Assembly: GCF_900102815.1 (NCBI RefSeq) | Contig: NZ_FNGF01000011.1 | Location: 1 to 64,000, forward strand | DNA: 64,000 nucleotides | Direction: 5' to 3' | From: Glycomyces sambucus | GTDB taxonomy: Bacteria > Actinomycetota > Actinomycetes > Mycobacteriales > Micromonosporaceae | Part shown: positions 49,990 through 60,329 of the stretch, piece after piece | Layout of the letters: each line of letters opens with the position of its first letter | Position numbering within the stretch: position 1 is the first letter of the stretch | Translations under genes and position numbers: made by a program | The notes under the pieces: generated by a model | Databases searched by the model: none | The model's input: the letters and a program-made list of their open reading frames with translations, nothing else | What the model was told of the DNA's origin: nothing

Positions 49990-50556
49990 ATGAGCGGGGA
50001 GTCGAGGGTGCGGCGCCGGCGGTGTGCGCGGGTGCTGCTGGTGGACGAGGCGGGGCGGGTGCTGCTGTTCCACAGCCGGGACTACATGGGGCCGGGCGTG
50101 GAGTACTACGTCACCCCCGGGGGCGGGCTCGACGAGGGGGAGACGCTGGAGGCCGGGGCGGTCCGCGAGGTGTTCGAGGAGACCGGCCTGCGGCTCGAAC
50201 CGGACGCGCTCGGGGCGGTGGTCGCCGAGACCGCCGGGATCTGGTCCGACGGCCCCGACCTCGTGATCGACTCCGAGGACGCGTACTTCTTCGTGCGCGT
50301 GCCGCACTTCGACCCCGTGCGCGACGGCCTGGAGGACATCGAGCGGGCCGAGTTCACCGCCGCCCGCTGGCTCGGCGCCGACGAGGTCGCCGCGGTCGAC
50401 GCCCTCGTGTTCCCCGCGGGCGTCTCGGCCCTGCTCAAGGACCTGTTGGACGGTCCGAGACCCGCTGCGCCCCTTCGCCTCCCGTGGGGCGCCTGGACGT
50501 GGGACACCGATAGGGGCTGGACGACTACCGAGCGTGCCCCCATACTTGACCGGTGA
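49990..50556 (+). CDS. Nudix hydrolase 1 of a coupled trio
   Basis: A 188-aa Nudix protein. The Nudix box is complete: GGGLDEGETLEAGAVREVFE followed by ETGL, giving the metal-binding REVFEE glutamates. Such enzymes hydrolyse nucleoside diphosphates linked to other moieties; substrate unknown. A tail after the domain contains LPWGAWTWDTDRGW. GGAGG abuts the ATG; a GTG six codons later has better spacing (GGGGAG). The stop overlaps the second Nudix start (GTGA). Confidence 0.88.
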   Translation: MSGESRVRRRRCARVLLVDEAGRVLLFHSRDYMGPGVEYYVTPGGGLDEGETLEAGAVREVFEETGLRLEPDALGAVVAETAGIWSDGPDLVIDSEDAYFFVRVPHFDPVRDGLEDIERAEFTAARWLGADEVAAVDALVFPAGVSALLKDLLDGPRPAAPLRLPWGAWTWDTDRGWTTTERAPILDR

Positions 50557-51083
50557 GCGCGACGAACGAACCCACCCGAATCGACCGGTACGGCGCGCGG
50601 TGCATCGTGATCGACGAGCAGGACGCCGTCCTGTTCATCGGCCGGACCGCCACCGCCGAACGCCCCGCCCGCTGGTTCCTGCCCGGCGGCGGCATCGACC
50701 CCGGTGAGACCCCGCTCGACGCCGCCGTGCGCGAGCTGTCCGAGGAGACCGGCCTCCACGTCCCGCCCGCCGACGTGGTCGGCCCCGTGGCCCGCCGGTC
50801 CTTCAGCCGCGCCCGCGACGGCGAGGTCTTCACCCAGGACAACTACCTGTTCTTCACCCGCGTCGCCCGGTTCGAGCCCCGCGTCTGCGGCGGCGACGCC
50901 TACGAGCAGGACCTGGAGTTCCGGTGGATCGGCGTCGACGAGCTCGCCGCCGCCGACGGCCACGACGCCCCGTTCGACCCGCTCCTGCACCTCATCAAGC
51001 GCCTCATCGCCGGCGACGTCCCCACCGCGCCGCTGCGCCTCGAACCCGCCGGCAGCCGCACCGCCGACACCTCGGTCCGATGA
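50553..51083 (+). CDS. Nudix hydrolase 2 of a coupled trio
   Basis: A 176-aa Nudix protein with an intact box (GGGIDPGETPLDAAVRELSE, then ETGL). It starts RIDRYGARCIVIDEQDAVLF, resembling the first domain of gene 1. The C-terminal DPLLHLIKRLIAGDVPTAPL is echoed in gene 3 and partly in gene 1, suggesting the trio arose by duplication. GTG start overlapping the previous stop by 4 bp. Confidence 0.88.
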   Translation: MSATNEPTRIDRYGARCIVIDEQDAVLFIGRTATAERPARWFLPGGGIDPGETPLDAAVRELSEETGLHVPPADVVGPVARRSFSRARDGEVFTQDNYLFFTRVARFEPRVCGGDAYEQDLEFRWIGVDELAAADGHDAPFDPLLHLIKRLIAGDVPTAPLRLEPAGSRTADTSVR

Positions 51084-51601
51084 GCATCGAGTCCGAGACC
51101 GGCGGCGAGTTCCGCACCTCCGCGCGCCTGGTCCTGCTCGCCCCCGACGACACCGTCCTCCACGTCGGCGGCAACCGCTGCCGCGAGGGCGTCGAGCGCT
51201 GGTTCACCCCCGGCGGCGGCGTCGAGGACGGCGAGTCGCTCGCCGCCGCGGCCGCCCGCGAACTGCACGAGGAGACCGCCCTCACCGTCGACCCCGCCGC
51301 GCTCGCGGGCCCGGTCGGCTTCGGGATCTACGCGTGCTTCGTCCGGGGAGGGCGCCTGCTGGTGCAGAAGAACTGGTACTTCTTCCTGCGCGTCGAGCGG
51401 TTCGCGCCCCGCATGCTCGTGGAGACCGGCTACGAGAAGGACCTCGTGTTCAAGTGGCTGCCGATCGAGGAGTGCGGGTCCACCGACGGCATGCTCGAAC
51501 CCGATCGGCTCGTCGCGCTCGTCAAGCGCCTGCGCGACGGCGACCGCCCCGCCGCGCCCGTGGACCTCGGCGGCTCCTACGGCCCCTGGTTCGTCGACTA
51601 G
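51080..51601 (+). CDS. Nudix hydrolase 3 of a coupled trio, altered box
   Basis: A 173-aa Nudix-fold protein. The box reads GGGVEDGESLAAAAARELHE then ETAL, so the Gly near the end of the consensus is Ala while the metal-binding REL-EE glutamates remain. It shares the tail LVALVKRLRDGDRPAAPVDL with gene 2. Activity is likely but could be altered. The ATG overlaps the previous stop (ATGA). A 16-bp hairpin follows. Confidence 0.86.
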   Translation: MSIESETGGEFRTSARLVLLAPDDTVLHVGGNRCREGVERWFTPGGGVEDGESLAAAAARELHEETALTVDPAALAGPVGFGIYACFVRGGRLLVQKNWYFFLRVERFAPRMLVETGYEKDLVFKWLPIEECGSTDGMLEPDRLVALVKRLRDGDRPAAPVDLGGSYGPWFVD

Positions 51602-51612
51602 CCCGGAACGCG

Positions 51613-51646
51613 ACGGCGCCCCCGCTCGGACGAGCGGGGGCGCCGT
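51613..51646. terminator. Convergent hairpin, Nudix trio / gnd
   Basis: Sixteen-bp perfect arms ACGGCGCCCCCGCTCG / CGAGCGGGGGCGCCGT with a 2-nt centre, 16 bp before the gnd stop. Confidence 0.75.
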
Positions 51647-51661
51647 GCCGTGCAGCGGCTG

Positions 51662-53092
51662 CTAGACCTCGTGCTCGGCGCGGTCGCCGGACCAGTCGGT
51701 GTGGAACGTGCCCTCGCGGTCGACGCGCTTGTACGTGTGCGCGCCGAAGAAGTCCCGCTGCCCCTGGATGAGGGCGGCCGGGAGGCGCCGCGAGCGCAGC
51801 CCGTCGTAGTACGCCAGCGCCGAGGAGAAGCCCGGCGTCGGGATGCCCGCGAGCGCGGCGGTGGCGACGACGCGGCGCCAGGCGTCCTGGGCGTCGGTGA
51901 CGATCTTGGTGAACTCCGGTGCCGCCAGGAGCGTCGGCAGGTCGGGGTCCGAGCGCCACGCGTCGGTGATGCGGTCGAGGAAGCGGGCGCGGATGATGCA
52001 GCCGGCGCGCCACAGGGCCGAGCAGGAGCCGAGGTCGATGCCCCAGTCGTATTCGGCGGAGGCGGCGGCGATCTGGTCGAAGCCCTGGGCGTAGGCGACG
52101 ATCTTGGAGGCGTAGAGGGCCTGGCGGACGTCCTCGGCGAAGGTCTCGGGGAAGTCGGTCTTGGCGCTGGGCCCGGTGAGCAGGTCGACGGCGCCTTCGC
52201 GCTGCTTGGTGCCGGAGGAGAGGGCGCGGGCGAAGGTGGCCTCGGCGATGCCGGTGACGGGGACGCCGAGGTCGAGGGCGTTCTGGACGGTCCAGCGTCC
52301 GGTGCCCTTCTGGCCGGCCTGGTCGACGATGACGTCGACGAGGGGTTTGCCGGTGGCGGCGTCGGTGTGGCCGAGGACTTCGGCGGTGACCTCGATGAGG
52401 TAGGAGTCGAGTTCGCCGGCGTTCCATTCGGCGAAGATCTTGGCGAGGTCGGCGGGTTCGATGCCGACGCCGCGGCGCAGGAGGTCGTAGGCCTCGCCGA
52501 TGAGCTGCATGTCGGAGTACTCGATGCCGTTGTGCACCATCTTGACGAAGTGGCCGGCGCCGTCGGGGCCGAGGCGGGTGCAGCAGGGGGTGCCGTCGGG
52601 GGCCTTGGCGGCGATGGCCTCGAGGATGGGGCCGAGGGACTCGTAGGACTCCTCGGAGCCGCCGGGCATGATGGCGGGGCCGAGGAGGGCGCCTTCCTCG
52701 CCGCCGGAGACGCCGGTGCCGACGAAGTGGAGGCCCTGGTCGCGGAGGGCGGCTTCGCGGCGGCGGGTGTTCTCGAAGTGGGCGTTGCCGCCGTCGATGA
52801 TCATGTCGCCGGGTTCCATGAGGGCGGCGAGCTGGTCGATGACGGCGTCGGTGGCGGGTCCGGCCTGGACCATGATCATGGCCTTGCGGGGGCGCTTGAG
52901 GGAGGCGACGAAGTCGGCGAGCTCCTCGGAGGGCACGAAGTCGCCTTCGCCGCCGTGCGCGTCGATCAGCTCGGTGGTCTTGGCGTACGTGCGGTTGTAG
53001 ACGGCGACGGTGAAGCCGTGCCGGGCGAAGTTGCGTGCCAGGTTGGATCCCATGACGGCCAGCCCGACCACGCCGATGTCGGCGGTGCTCAT
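51662..53092 (-). CDS. gnd: 6-phosphogluconate dehydrogenase, decarboxylating
   Basis: A 476-aa enzyme of the pentose phosphate pathway giving ribulose-5-phosphate, CO2 and NADPH. N-terminal Rossmann motif ADIGVVGLAVMGSNLARNFA with NRT for NADP. Substrate motifs GTGVSGGEEGALLGPAIMPG and GHFVKMVHNGIEYSDMQLI (catalytic Lys and Asn) and the C-terminal RRDFFGAHTYKR-like segment (QGQRDFFGAHTYKR). Length fits the long, dimeric form. No glucose-6-phosphate dehydrogenase gene is adjacent. Ends at the convergent hairpin. Confidence 0.96.
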   Translation of the reverse strand: MSTADIGVVGLAVMGSNLARNFARHGFTVAVYNRTYAKTTELIDAHGGEGDFVPSEELADFVASLKRPRKAMIMVQAGPATDAVIDQLAALMEPGDMIIDGGNAHFENTRRREAALRDQGLHFVGTGVSGGEEGALLGPAIMPGGSEESYESLGPILEAIAAKAPDGTPCCTRLGPDGAGHFVKMVHNGIEYSDMQLIGEAYDLLRRGVGIEPADLAKIFAEWNAGELDSYLIEVTAEVLGHTDAATGKPLVDVIVDQAGQKGTGRWTVQNALDLGVPVTGIAEATFARALSSGTKQREGAVDLLTGPSAKTDFPETFAEDVRQALYASKIVAYAQGFDQIAAASAEYDWGIDLGSCSALWRAGCIIRARFLDRITDAWRSDPDLPTLLAAPEFTKIVTDAQDAWRRVVATAALAGIPTPGFSSALAYYDGLRSRRLPAALIQGQRDFFGAHTYKRVDREGTFHTDWSGDRAEHEV

Positions 53093-53271
53093 GCCTGTCT
53101 CCCTACGTTGCGGTGGAGGTGTGCGCCCCGATTCTCGCCGGTCGGCCCGGCGCGGGAGGCGTCACCGCCGATCGTATCCACGCAGCGGGACGTGGGCGGG
53201 CCGTCGGCGGGGAGGGGAATCGCGGGTCGCGGCCCCGGGGCGGGGCGGTGGGGAGGCTTTAGGCTGGGGCC

Positions 53272-54636
53272 ATGCAGTATCACGAATCCGTGCTCGGTCT
53301 CATCGGGAACACGCCGCTGGTGAAGCTGGGGTCCGTCACCGACGGCGCTCCGGCGACGGTGCTGGCGAAGGTCGAGTACCTGAATCCGGGCGGGTCCATC
53401 AAGGACCGCATCGCGCAGCGCATGATCGACGAGGCGGAGGCGTCGGGCGCCTTGAAGCCGGGCGGGACGATCGTGGAGCCGACGTCGGGGAACACGGGCG
53501 TGGGCCTGGCGATGGTGGCGCAGCAGCGCGGCTACCGGTGCGTGTTCGTGTGCCCGGACAAGGTGTCGGAGGACAAGCGGAACGTGCTGAAGGCGTACGG
53601 CGCGGAGGTCGTGGTGTGCCCGACGGCGGTGGACCCGGAGGACCCGCGCTCGTACTACAAGGTCTCGGACCGCCTGATGGGCGAGATCGAGGGCGCGTGG
53701 AAGCCGGACCAGTACTCGAACCCGGCGAACCCGGCGTCGCATTACGCGCAGACGGGCCCGGAGGTCTGGGAGCAGACGGACGGGCGGATCACGCACCTGG
53801 TCGCGGGGGTCGGCACGGGCGGGACGATCACCGGGATCGGGAGGTACCTCAAGGAGGTCTCGGGCGGGAGGGTGCAGGTCGTGGGCGCGGACCCGGAGGG
53901 GTCGGTGTACTCGGGCGGGACGGGCCGGCCGTACCTGGTCGAGGGCGTGGGCGAGGACTTCTGGCCGTCGAACTACGACCGGGGCCTGGCGGACCGGATC
54001 GTGGAGGTGACGGACGCGGAGTCGTTCGCGATGACGCGCCGCCTGGCCCGCGAGGAGGGCCTGCTGGTGGGCGGTTCGGCGGGGATGGCGGTGGTCGGGG
54101 CGGTCGCGGTGGCGCGGGACGCGGACCCGGGGGACGTGATCGTGGTGATCCTCCCCGACGGGGGCCGCGGGTACCTGTCGAAGATCTTCAACGACTCGTG
54201 GATGACCGAGTTCGGGTTCATGGGCGGGTCCGGGAAGACGACGGTCGGCGAGGTGCTGGCGGGCAAGGGCGGGGACATCCCCGAGCTGGTCCACGTGCAT
54301 CCGCAGGACACGGTGCGCGAGGCGATCGACATCATGCGCCAGTTCGGGGTGAGCCAGATGCCGGTGCTGAAGGCGGAGCCGCCGGTGACGTCGGGCGAGG
54401 TCGCGGGCGCGGTGGCGGAGCGGGACCTGATGGACGCGCTGTTCGGGGGGAAGGCGACGCTGCACGATCCGATCGAGCGGCACATCGGTGCGCCGCTGCC
54501 GACGATCGGGTCGGGCGAGCAGGTGGAGCGGGCGGTGGCGGCGCTCCAGGACCGGGACGCGCTCATGGTGTTCGCCGAGGGCAAGCCGGTCGGGGTGCTG
54601 ACGCGGCAGGACCTGCTCAGCTACGTGGAGCGGTGA
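53272..54636 (+). CDS. cbs: Cystathionine beta-synthase
   Basis: A 454-aa PLP enzyme joining serine and homocysteine to cystathionine (reverse transsulfuration). PLP lysine is Lys44 in NPGGSIKDRIAQ, substrate loop TSGNTGVGLA, phosphate loop GVGTGGTITG, and KIFNDSWMTEFGF marks the CBS subfamily over cysteine synthase. Two C-terminal CBS domains (about residues 335-454) probably bind a nucleotide regulator. A heme-binding N-terminus as in animals is absent. Divergent from gnd with a 179-bp gap. Confidence 0.94.
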   Translation: MQYHESVLGLIGNTPLVKLGSVTDGAPATVLAKVEYLNPGGSIKDRIAQRMIDEAEASGALKPGGTIVEPTSGNTGVGLAMVAQQRGYRCVFVCPDKVSEDKRNVLKAYGAEVVVCPTAVDPEDPRSYYKVSDRLMGEIEGAWKPDQYSNPANPASHYAQTGPEVWEQTDGRITHLVAGVGTGGTITGIGRYLKEVSGGRVQVVGADPEGSVYSGGTGRPYLVEGVGEDFWPSNYDRGLADRIVEVTDAESFAMTRRLAREEGLLVGGSAGMAVVGAVAVARDADPGDVIVVILPDGGRGYLSKIFNDSWMTEFGFMGGSGKTTVGEVLAGKGGDIPELVHVHPQDTVREAIDIMRQFGVSQMPVLKAEPPVTSGEVAGAVAERDLMDALFGGKATLHDPIERHIGAPLPTIGSGEQVERAVAALQDRDALMVFAEGKPVGVLTRQDLLSYVER

Positions 54637-54661
54637 TGCCGGCGGTCATTTCGGCGGTTCG

Positions 54662-54706
54662 TTGACGCGGCGGCCCGGCCTCCCCTAATATAAGTCTCAA
54701 CTTATA
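54662..54706 (+). promoter_or_regulatory. Promoter and ArsR-type operator of the SRPBCC-arsR operon
   Basis: TTGACG (54662-54667), an 18-bp spacer and TAATAT (54686-54691) form a good sigma-70-like promoter. TATAAG-N6-CTTATA (54689-54706) overlaps the -10, a typical 6-6-6 ArsR/SmtB operator arrangement, just before the ribosome site AAGGAGGGG. The regulator encoded second in the operon probably binds here. Confidence 0.75.
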
Positions 54707-54718
54707 CAAGGAGGGGCC

Positions 54719-55375
54719 ATGTCGGCAACCGCAGACCCGATCACCGCCGCCAGGATGGTGGCCAGGGAGATCCGCACCGGCGAGCGCGAGGGCGCCGCCA
54801 CGAAGGTGCTGGTCGCCCGCCGCACGTACCGCGCCGAGCAGGCCGACGTCTGGGACGCGCTCACCAGTCCCGAGCGCCTGCCGCGCTGGTTCCTGCCCGT
54901 CAGCGGGGACCTCGAGGTCGGCGGCCGCTACCAGTTCGAGGGGAACGCCGGCGGCCTCGTCGAGCGCTGCGAAGCCCCCGACTCGCTCTCGGCGACCTGG
55001 GAGTTCGGCGGCCAGGTCTCCTGGATGACCGTGAACCTGAGCAAGGGCGAGGGCGGCACCGTCCTCGAACTCGTCCACGAGGCGGTCGTCGACCCCGAGA
55101 TGTGGCGCCAGTACGGGCCCGGCGCGGTCGGCATCGGCTGGGACGGCAGCCTGTACGGCCTCGGCGTCTACCTCGAGACCGGCACGCCGCTCGACGCCGC
55201 CGAGTTCGAGGCGTGGATGACCGGCCCGGACGGGGTCGCGTTCGCGCGCCTCGCCGGGGGCGGCTGGGCGCAGGCCGCGGTCGACGACGGCGACGACCGG
55301 GAGGCCGCCGACGCGGCCCTGGAGAACGTCGTCGCGTTCTACACCGTCGCCCCTCCGGAGGAGCCGCAGGCGTGA
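54719..55375 (+). CDS. SRPBCC (AHSA1-like) domain protein
   Basis: A 218-aa protein. After a 30-residue lead, the AHSA1 fold is recognisable as YRAEQADVWDALTSPERLPR WFLPV, then GDLEVGGRYQFEGNAGGLVE and LSATWEFGGQVSWMTVNL. It binds hydrophobic ligands in related proteins, function unknown here. Encoded first in an operon with an ArsR regulator, a very common actinobacterial pairing thought to be self-regulating. The 3' end overlaps the regulator start by 4 bp. Confidence 0.88.
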   Translation: MSATADPITAARMVAREIRTGEREGAATKVLVARRTYRAEQADVWDALTSPERLPRWFLPVSGDLEVGGRYQFEGNAGGLVERCEAPDSLSATWEFGGQVSWMTVNLSKGEGGTVLELVHEAVVDPEMWRQYGPGAVGIGWDGSLYGLGVYLETGTPLDAAEFEAWMTGPDGVAFARLAGGGWAQAAVDDGDDREAADAALENVVAFYTVAPPEEPQA

Positions 55376-55767
55376 GCGGCGACGGTGCCGAGGCCGCGTT
55401 CGACGCGCTCGGCGACCCGGTGCGCCGCCGCGTCATGGAGCTCCTCGCCGAGGGCGAGGCGCCCGCCGGGGCCCTGGCGGCGATCCTCAAGGAGTCGCTG
55501 GGGATCTCGCAGCCGGCGGTGTCCCAGCACCTCAAGGTGCTCCGGGAGGCCGGGCTCGTGACGGTGCGCGCCGAGGGGACGCGCCGGATCTACGGCGCCG
55601 ACGACGCCGGCCTCGCGCGGGTGCGCGCCTGGCTGGAGCGGTTCGCCGACGGGTTCGCCGGGCCGCTCGACGCCCTGGAGACCGAGCTCGCGCGGGGGAA
55701 GCGGGAGCGGCGCCTCCAGGGCCGGGCCGAGCCCGTCCGGGACCGGCGGAGGCGCGGCGCGGCGTAG
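55372..55767 (+). CDS. ArsR family transcriptional regulator
   Basis: A 131-aa winged-helix protein. AFDALGDPVRRRVMELLAEG followed by LGISQPAVSQHLKVLREAGL and VTVRAEGTRRIYG is the ArsR DNA-binding unit. No metal-binding cysteine pair (the ELCVC motif of ArsR proper) is present, so sensing is probably not metal-thiol based. The basic tail RGKRERRLQGRAEPVRDRRR is unusual. GTG start overlaps the SRPBCC stop. Likely binds the TATAAG-N6-CTTATA site upstream. Confidence 0.9.
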   Translation: MSGDGAEAAFDALGDPVRRRVMELLAEGEAPAGALAAILKESLGISQPAVSQHLKVLREAGLVTVRAEGTRRIYGADDAGLARVRAWLERFADGFAGPLDALETELARGKRERRLQGRAEPVRDRRRRGAA

Positions 55768-55784
55768 CGGCGAACAGTTAGGAG

Positions 55785-55841
55785 TCCGACTCGTTTGGTT
55801 GCGGGGCTTGCAGAAGCGCCCCGCAAACCGGGCGAGTCGGA
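55785..55841 (+). terminator. Imperfect long inverted repeat after arsR
   Basis: TCCGACTCG...GTTGCGGGGC pairs with GCCCCGCAAACC...CGAGTCGGA, with three mismatches and one bulge and an about 8-nt loop. It starts 18 bp past the arsR stop. Terminator function is likely; an RNA role in the chitinase leader is less so. Confidence 0.55.
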
Positions 55842-55861
55842 TATTACTGCGAGCGGACCTC

Positions 55862-55890
55862 TTGACAAGCGGCGTGACGACCAGCACGAT
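55862..55890 (+). promoter_or_regulatory. Candidate chitinase promoter
   Basis: TTGACA (55862-55867), a 17-bp spacer and CACGAT (55885-55890) as weak -10, followed by an AU-rich leader (TTTAGGAATCTTTAAATATC) to the start. No chitinase direct-repeat operator of the Streptomyces type was seen. Confidence 0.45.
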
Positions 55891-55932
55891 TGGGGAGTTA
55901 CATTTAGGAATCTTTAAATATCTGGAGGTCCC

Positions 55933-57123
55933 TTGCGCCCCATCCGCAGAACGGCGATCACCGCCGCCGTCGCGCTCGCCACCGCGGGCGCCGCCGTCGC
56001 GGTGCCGATCGCCTTCGCCAACAACGCCTCCGCCCAGGTCGCCTGCGAGGGCCCGGCGTGGCGCTCCAGCGCCGTCTACGTGGGCGGCGACCTCGTCAGC
56101 CACCAGCAGCGCGAGTACCGCGCCAAGTGGTGGACCACCGGCGAGACCCCCGGCACCACCGGCCAGTGGGGCGTCTGGCAGGACCTCGGCGCCTGCGACG
56201 GCGCCGAGCCGCCGACCACCGAGGACCCGACCGACCCGCCCACGGGCGGCCCGGGCCAGGGCGGCAACAACCTCACCGGCTACTGGCACAACTTCGACAA
56301 CGGCTCCGGCGTCATGGAGCTGAACGACGTCCCCGCGACCTACGACATCATCGCGGTGGCCTTCGCCGAGTCCACGACCACGCCCGGCCAGGTCGACTTC
56401 GCCCTCGACTCCAGCCTCACCAACGCCGGCTACACCGAGGCCGAGTTCAAGGCCGACATCGACGCGATCCAGGCCCAGGGCCGGGACGTCATCATCTCCG
56501 TCGGCGGCGAGCGCGGCAACGTCACCATCAACAACTCGGCCACCGCCGCGGCATTCGCGGGCTCGGTGGTCGGCCTGATGAACGAGTTCGGCTTCGACGG
56601 CGTCGACATCGACCTCGAGCACGGCATCAACGCCGGCGCGCTCGAGACCGCGCTGCGCTCGATCAGCTCGCAGAAGCCCGGCTTCACGTACACGATGGCG
56701 CCGCAGACGATCGACTTCCAGTCCACCTCCGCGGGGTACTACCAGCTCGCGGTCAACACCAAGGACATCCTGACGATCGTCAACATGCAGTACTACAACT
56801 CGGGCACCATGCTCGGCTGCAACGGACAGGTCTACGCCCAGGGCGACATCGACTTCCTCACCGCCCAGGCGTGCATCCAGCTCCAGGCCGGGCTCGCCCC
56901 GAGCCAGGTCGGCCTCGGCCTCCCGGCCGTCCAGAGCGCCGCGGGCTCGGGCTACGTCAACCCGACGATGGTCAACGACGCGATCACGTGCCTGGAGACG
57001 CGCCAGCGCTGCGGCGACTTCGTCCCCGCCCAGGCGTACCCGGGCATCGGCGGGGCGATGACCTGGTCGATCAACTGGGACGCGACGAACAACTACAACT
57101 TCGCCAACACCGTCGGCGGATAA
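55933..57123 (+). CDS. Secreted GH18 chitinase with N-terminal carbohydrate-binding domain
   Basis: A 396-aa exported protein. Signal peptide RRTAITAAVALATAGAAVAV with cleavage near ASA-Q. Residues about 40-88 are a CBM5/12-type chitin-binding module (PAWRSSAVYVGGDLVSHQQR, then YRAKWWTTGETPG). A Pro/Thr linker leads to a GH18 domain with SVGG (189-192) and the catalytic motif DGVDIDLE (222-229, acid Glu229). MQYYN is also present. It hydrolyses chitin outside the cell. TTG start is supported by GGAGGT 4 bp upstream and the signal peptide. A convergent hairpin follows. Confidence 0.93.
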   Translation: MRPIRRTAITAAVALATAGAAVAVPIAFANNASAQVACEGPAWRSSAVYVGGDLVSHQQREYRAKWWTTGETPGTTGQWGVWQDLGACDGAEPPTTEDPTDPPTGGPGQGGNNLTGYWHNFDNGSGVMELNDVPATYDIIAVAFAESTTTPGQVDFALDSSLTNAGYTEAEFKADIDAIQAQGRDVIISVGGERGNVTINNSATAAAFAGSVVGLMNEFGFDGVDIDLEHGINAGALETALRSISSQKPGFTYTMAPQTIDFQSTSAGYYQLAVNTKDILTIVNMQYYNSGTMLGCNGQVYAQGDIDFLTAQACIQLQAGLAPSQVGLGLPAVQSAAGSGYVNPTMVNDAITCLETRQRCGDFVPAQAYPGIGGAMTWSINWDATNNYNFANTVGG

Positions 57124-57145
57124 GGCCCTACCCTCTCTCGCAAGT

Positions 57146-57179
57146 GGACCGGCCCCGCTCGTTCGAGCGGGGCCGGTCC
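57146..57179. terminator. Convergent hairpin, chitinase / MHYT gene
   Basis: Sixteen-bp perfect arms GGACCGGCCCCGCTCG / CGAGCGGGGCCGGTCC with a 2-nt TT centre, 22 bp past the chitinase stop. Confidence 0.75.
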
Positions 57180-57213
57180 GTGCGTCCGGGCGCCGCCGCG
57201 GCGCCCGTGCGGG

Positions 57214-58017
57214 TCAGTAGCGCGGGGGCTTGCGCCCGGCGACCGGGCGGTCGGTGGTGCGCCGCTGAAGGGTGGTGAGGTGCTCATCGGCGCGCAGCTC
57301 CTCGTCGGTGGGCACCATGACCACGGTGAACACCAGGAAGAGCAGGACGATCGCGGTGAGGATCGCCATGGGGAAGACGAGGTCGACGGCGTCGACGCCG
57401 TGCGGGGCCTCCGCCGCGGTGCCGGTGGTGCGCACGCCGAGCATCCCCGTGTAGTGCATGAGGTTGACGGCGACGGCCATGACGGCGGCGGCGAGCCACA
57501 TCGAGGCGGCGCGCTGGAGCCGCCACGAGAGCCACAGGGCGGTGGTGGCGGCGCCGATCGCGACGGCGACCGAGGCGACGACGTACCCGATGCGGTACCC
57601 GAACTCGAGTTCGGCGCTGACGGCGGCCTTGCCCGTGTAGTGCATGGCGGCCACGCCGATCCCGGTGAGCGTCCCGGCGGCGGCGAGCCGGAGCGGGGAG
57701 TACCGGCCGAGGCCGATGGCGAACAGGCCGCACGCGACGACGGCCACGGCGATGAGGGCGCTGAGCGCGGTCGTCCACGGGTCGTAGAGGATGCGCACGT
57801 CGCGCACGGTGAACCCGAGCATGGCGACGAAGTGCATGACCCAGATGCCGGTGCCGCCGATGGCGAACGCGGCGACCAGGAGCCAGAGGGCGCGGCGGGC
57901 GGGCCGGTCGTGGCGGCGGGCGTGGCGGGCGAGGAGGAGGCCGAGGGCGGAGCCGGTCATGGAGACCAGGAACGCCACGGGGAGGGTGGTGTACCCGTGG
58001 GAGAAGTGTTCGATCAT
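57214..58017 (-). CDS. MHYT domain integral membrane sensor-like protein
   Basis: A 267-aa protein with seven transmembrane helices. Three MHYT-type motifs are visible: IWVMHFVAMLGF, GVAAMHYTGKAAV and VNLMHYTGMLGV, whose Met/His residues are proposed to bind a metal such as copper and to sense oxygen, CO or NO. In other bacteria MHYT units are fused to GGDEF/EAL domains; here no output domain exists, only a short C-terminal tail (VPTDEELRADEHLTTLQRRT). It may work with a separate partner. ATG start after a weakly placed ribosome site. Monocistronic. Confidence 0.9.
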   Translation of the reverse strand: MIEHFSHGYTTLPVAFLVSMTGSALGLLLARHARRHDRPARRALWLLVAAFAIGGTGIWVMHFVAMLGFTVRDVRILYDPWTTALSALIAVAVVACGLFAIGLGRYSPLRLAAAGTLTGIGVAAMHYTGKAAVSAELEFGYRIGYVVASVAVAIGAATTALWLSWRLQRAASMWLAAAVMAVAVNLMHYTGMLGVRTTGTAAEAPHGVDAVDLVFPMAILTAIVLLFLVFTVVMVPTDEELRADEHLTTLQRRTTDRPVAGRKPPRY

Positions 58018-58398
58018 GCGGAATCCGAGGAGTGGGGGTACCGGAGTATGGGATTCGGATCGTATCCGCAGGAAGGGCCCCGTTGGGGCCGTTCGATTCT
58101 CCCGTATTGCCGACTACCGGTCGTTCCATGCCCTTTGCGGCGGGCCGGGCATCGCGCGAAACCGCTCGTTCGTGCACAGGGGCGACAGGGCCGGGCCGAG
58201 AATTCCGCCGAGCGGCGGACGGAACTCTGGCCGTTCGCACTGATCCGGACAAGCGTTGTGCGCTGTCTCACAGTCATCACGGTTCACCAAGGGGCGCAAC
58301 GGGACAGGGCCGCCGACCTGATGGTCGGTGGCCCTGCTTTCAGCGCCTTACGTGACGGTGCCTCTTCCGGGACGGTGCTCTCTAAGTGGCGTTGCCTT
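58018..58398. other. Intergenic region, MHYT / fumarase
   Basis: About 380 bp upstream of the MHYT start and downstream of the fumarase stop. TACGTGACGGTG occurs at 58349-58360 and again at 58400-58411, the second copy being the fumarase 3' end. No convincing terminator hairpin, RNA or small gene seen. The MHYT promoter must be here. Confidence 0.4.
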
Positions 58399-60060
<1,662 letters not shown>

Positions 60061-60329
60061 GACTCCGAACTTAGCGCGGCGCCTCCCGCACTCCGGGACC
60101 GGCGCGGGCGCCCCGCGAACCGGACGGCGGGCCGGTTTCGGCGCGGTGTCGGGCTGCGGGCTGTCGCACCCGGCGGGTAGCGTCACACCCGTGGCGGAGC
60201 GGCCCGGCCGCACCGCCCGTAAGCAGGTACGATTGCCAGGTTGCCCACCGCGAGGCGGGCAGCGCGCAAGTGATTCCTCCTGCTGCGGAGAGACCGCAGC
60301 CGATTGAGACCGAAGGAGGTGGAGCGATC

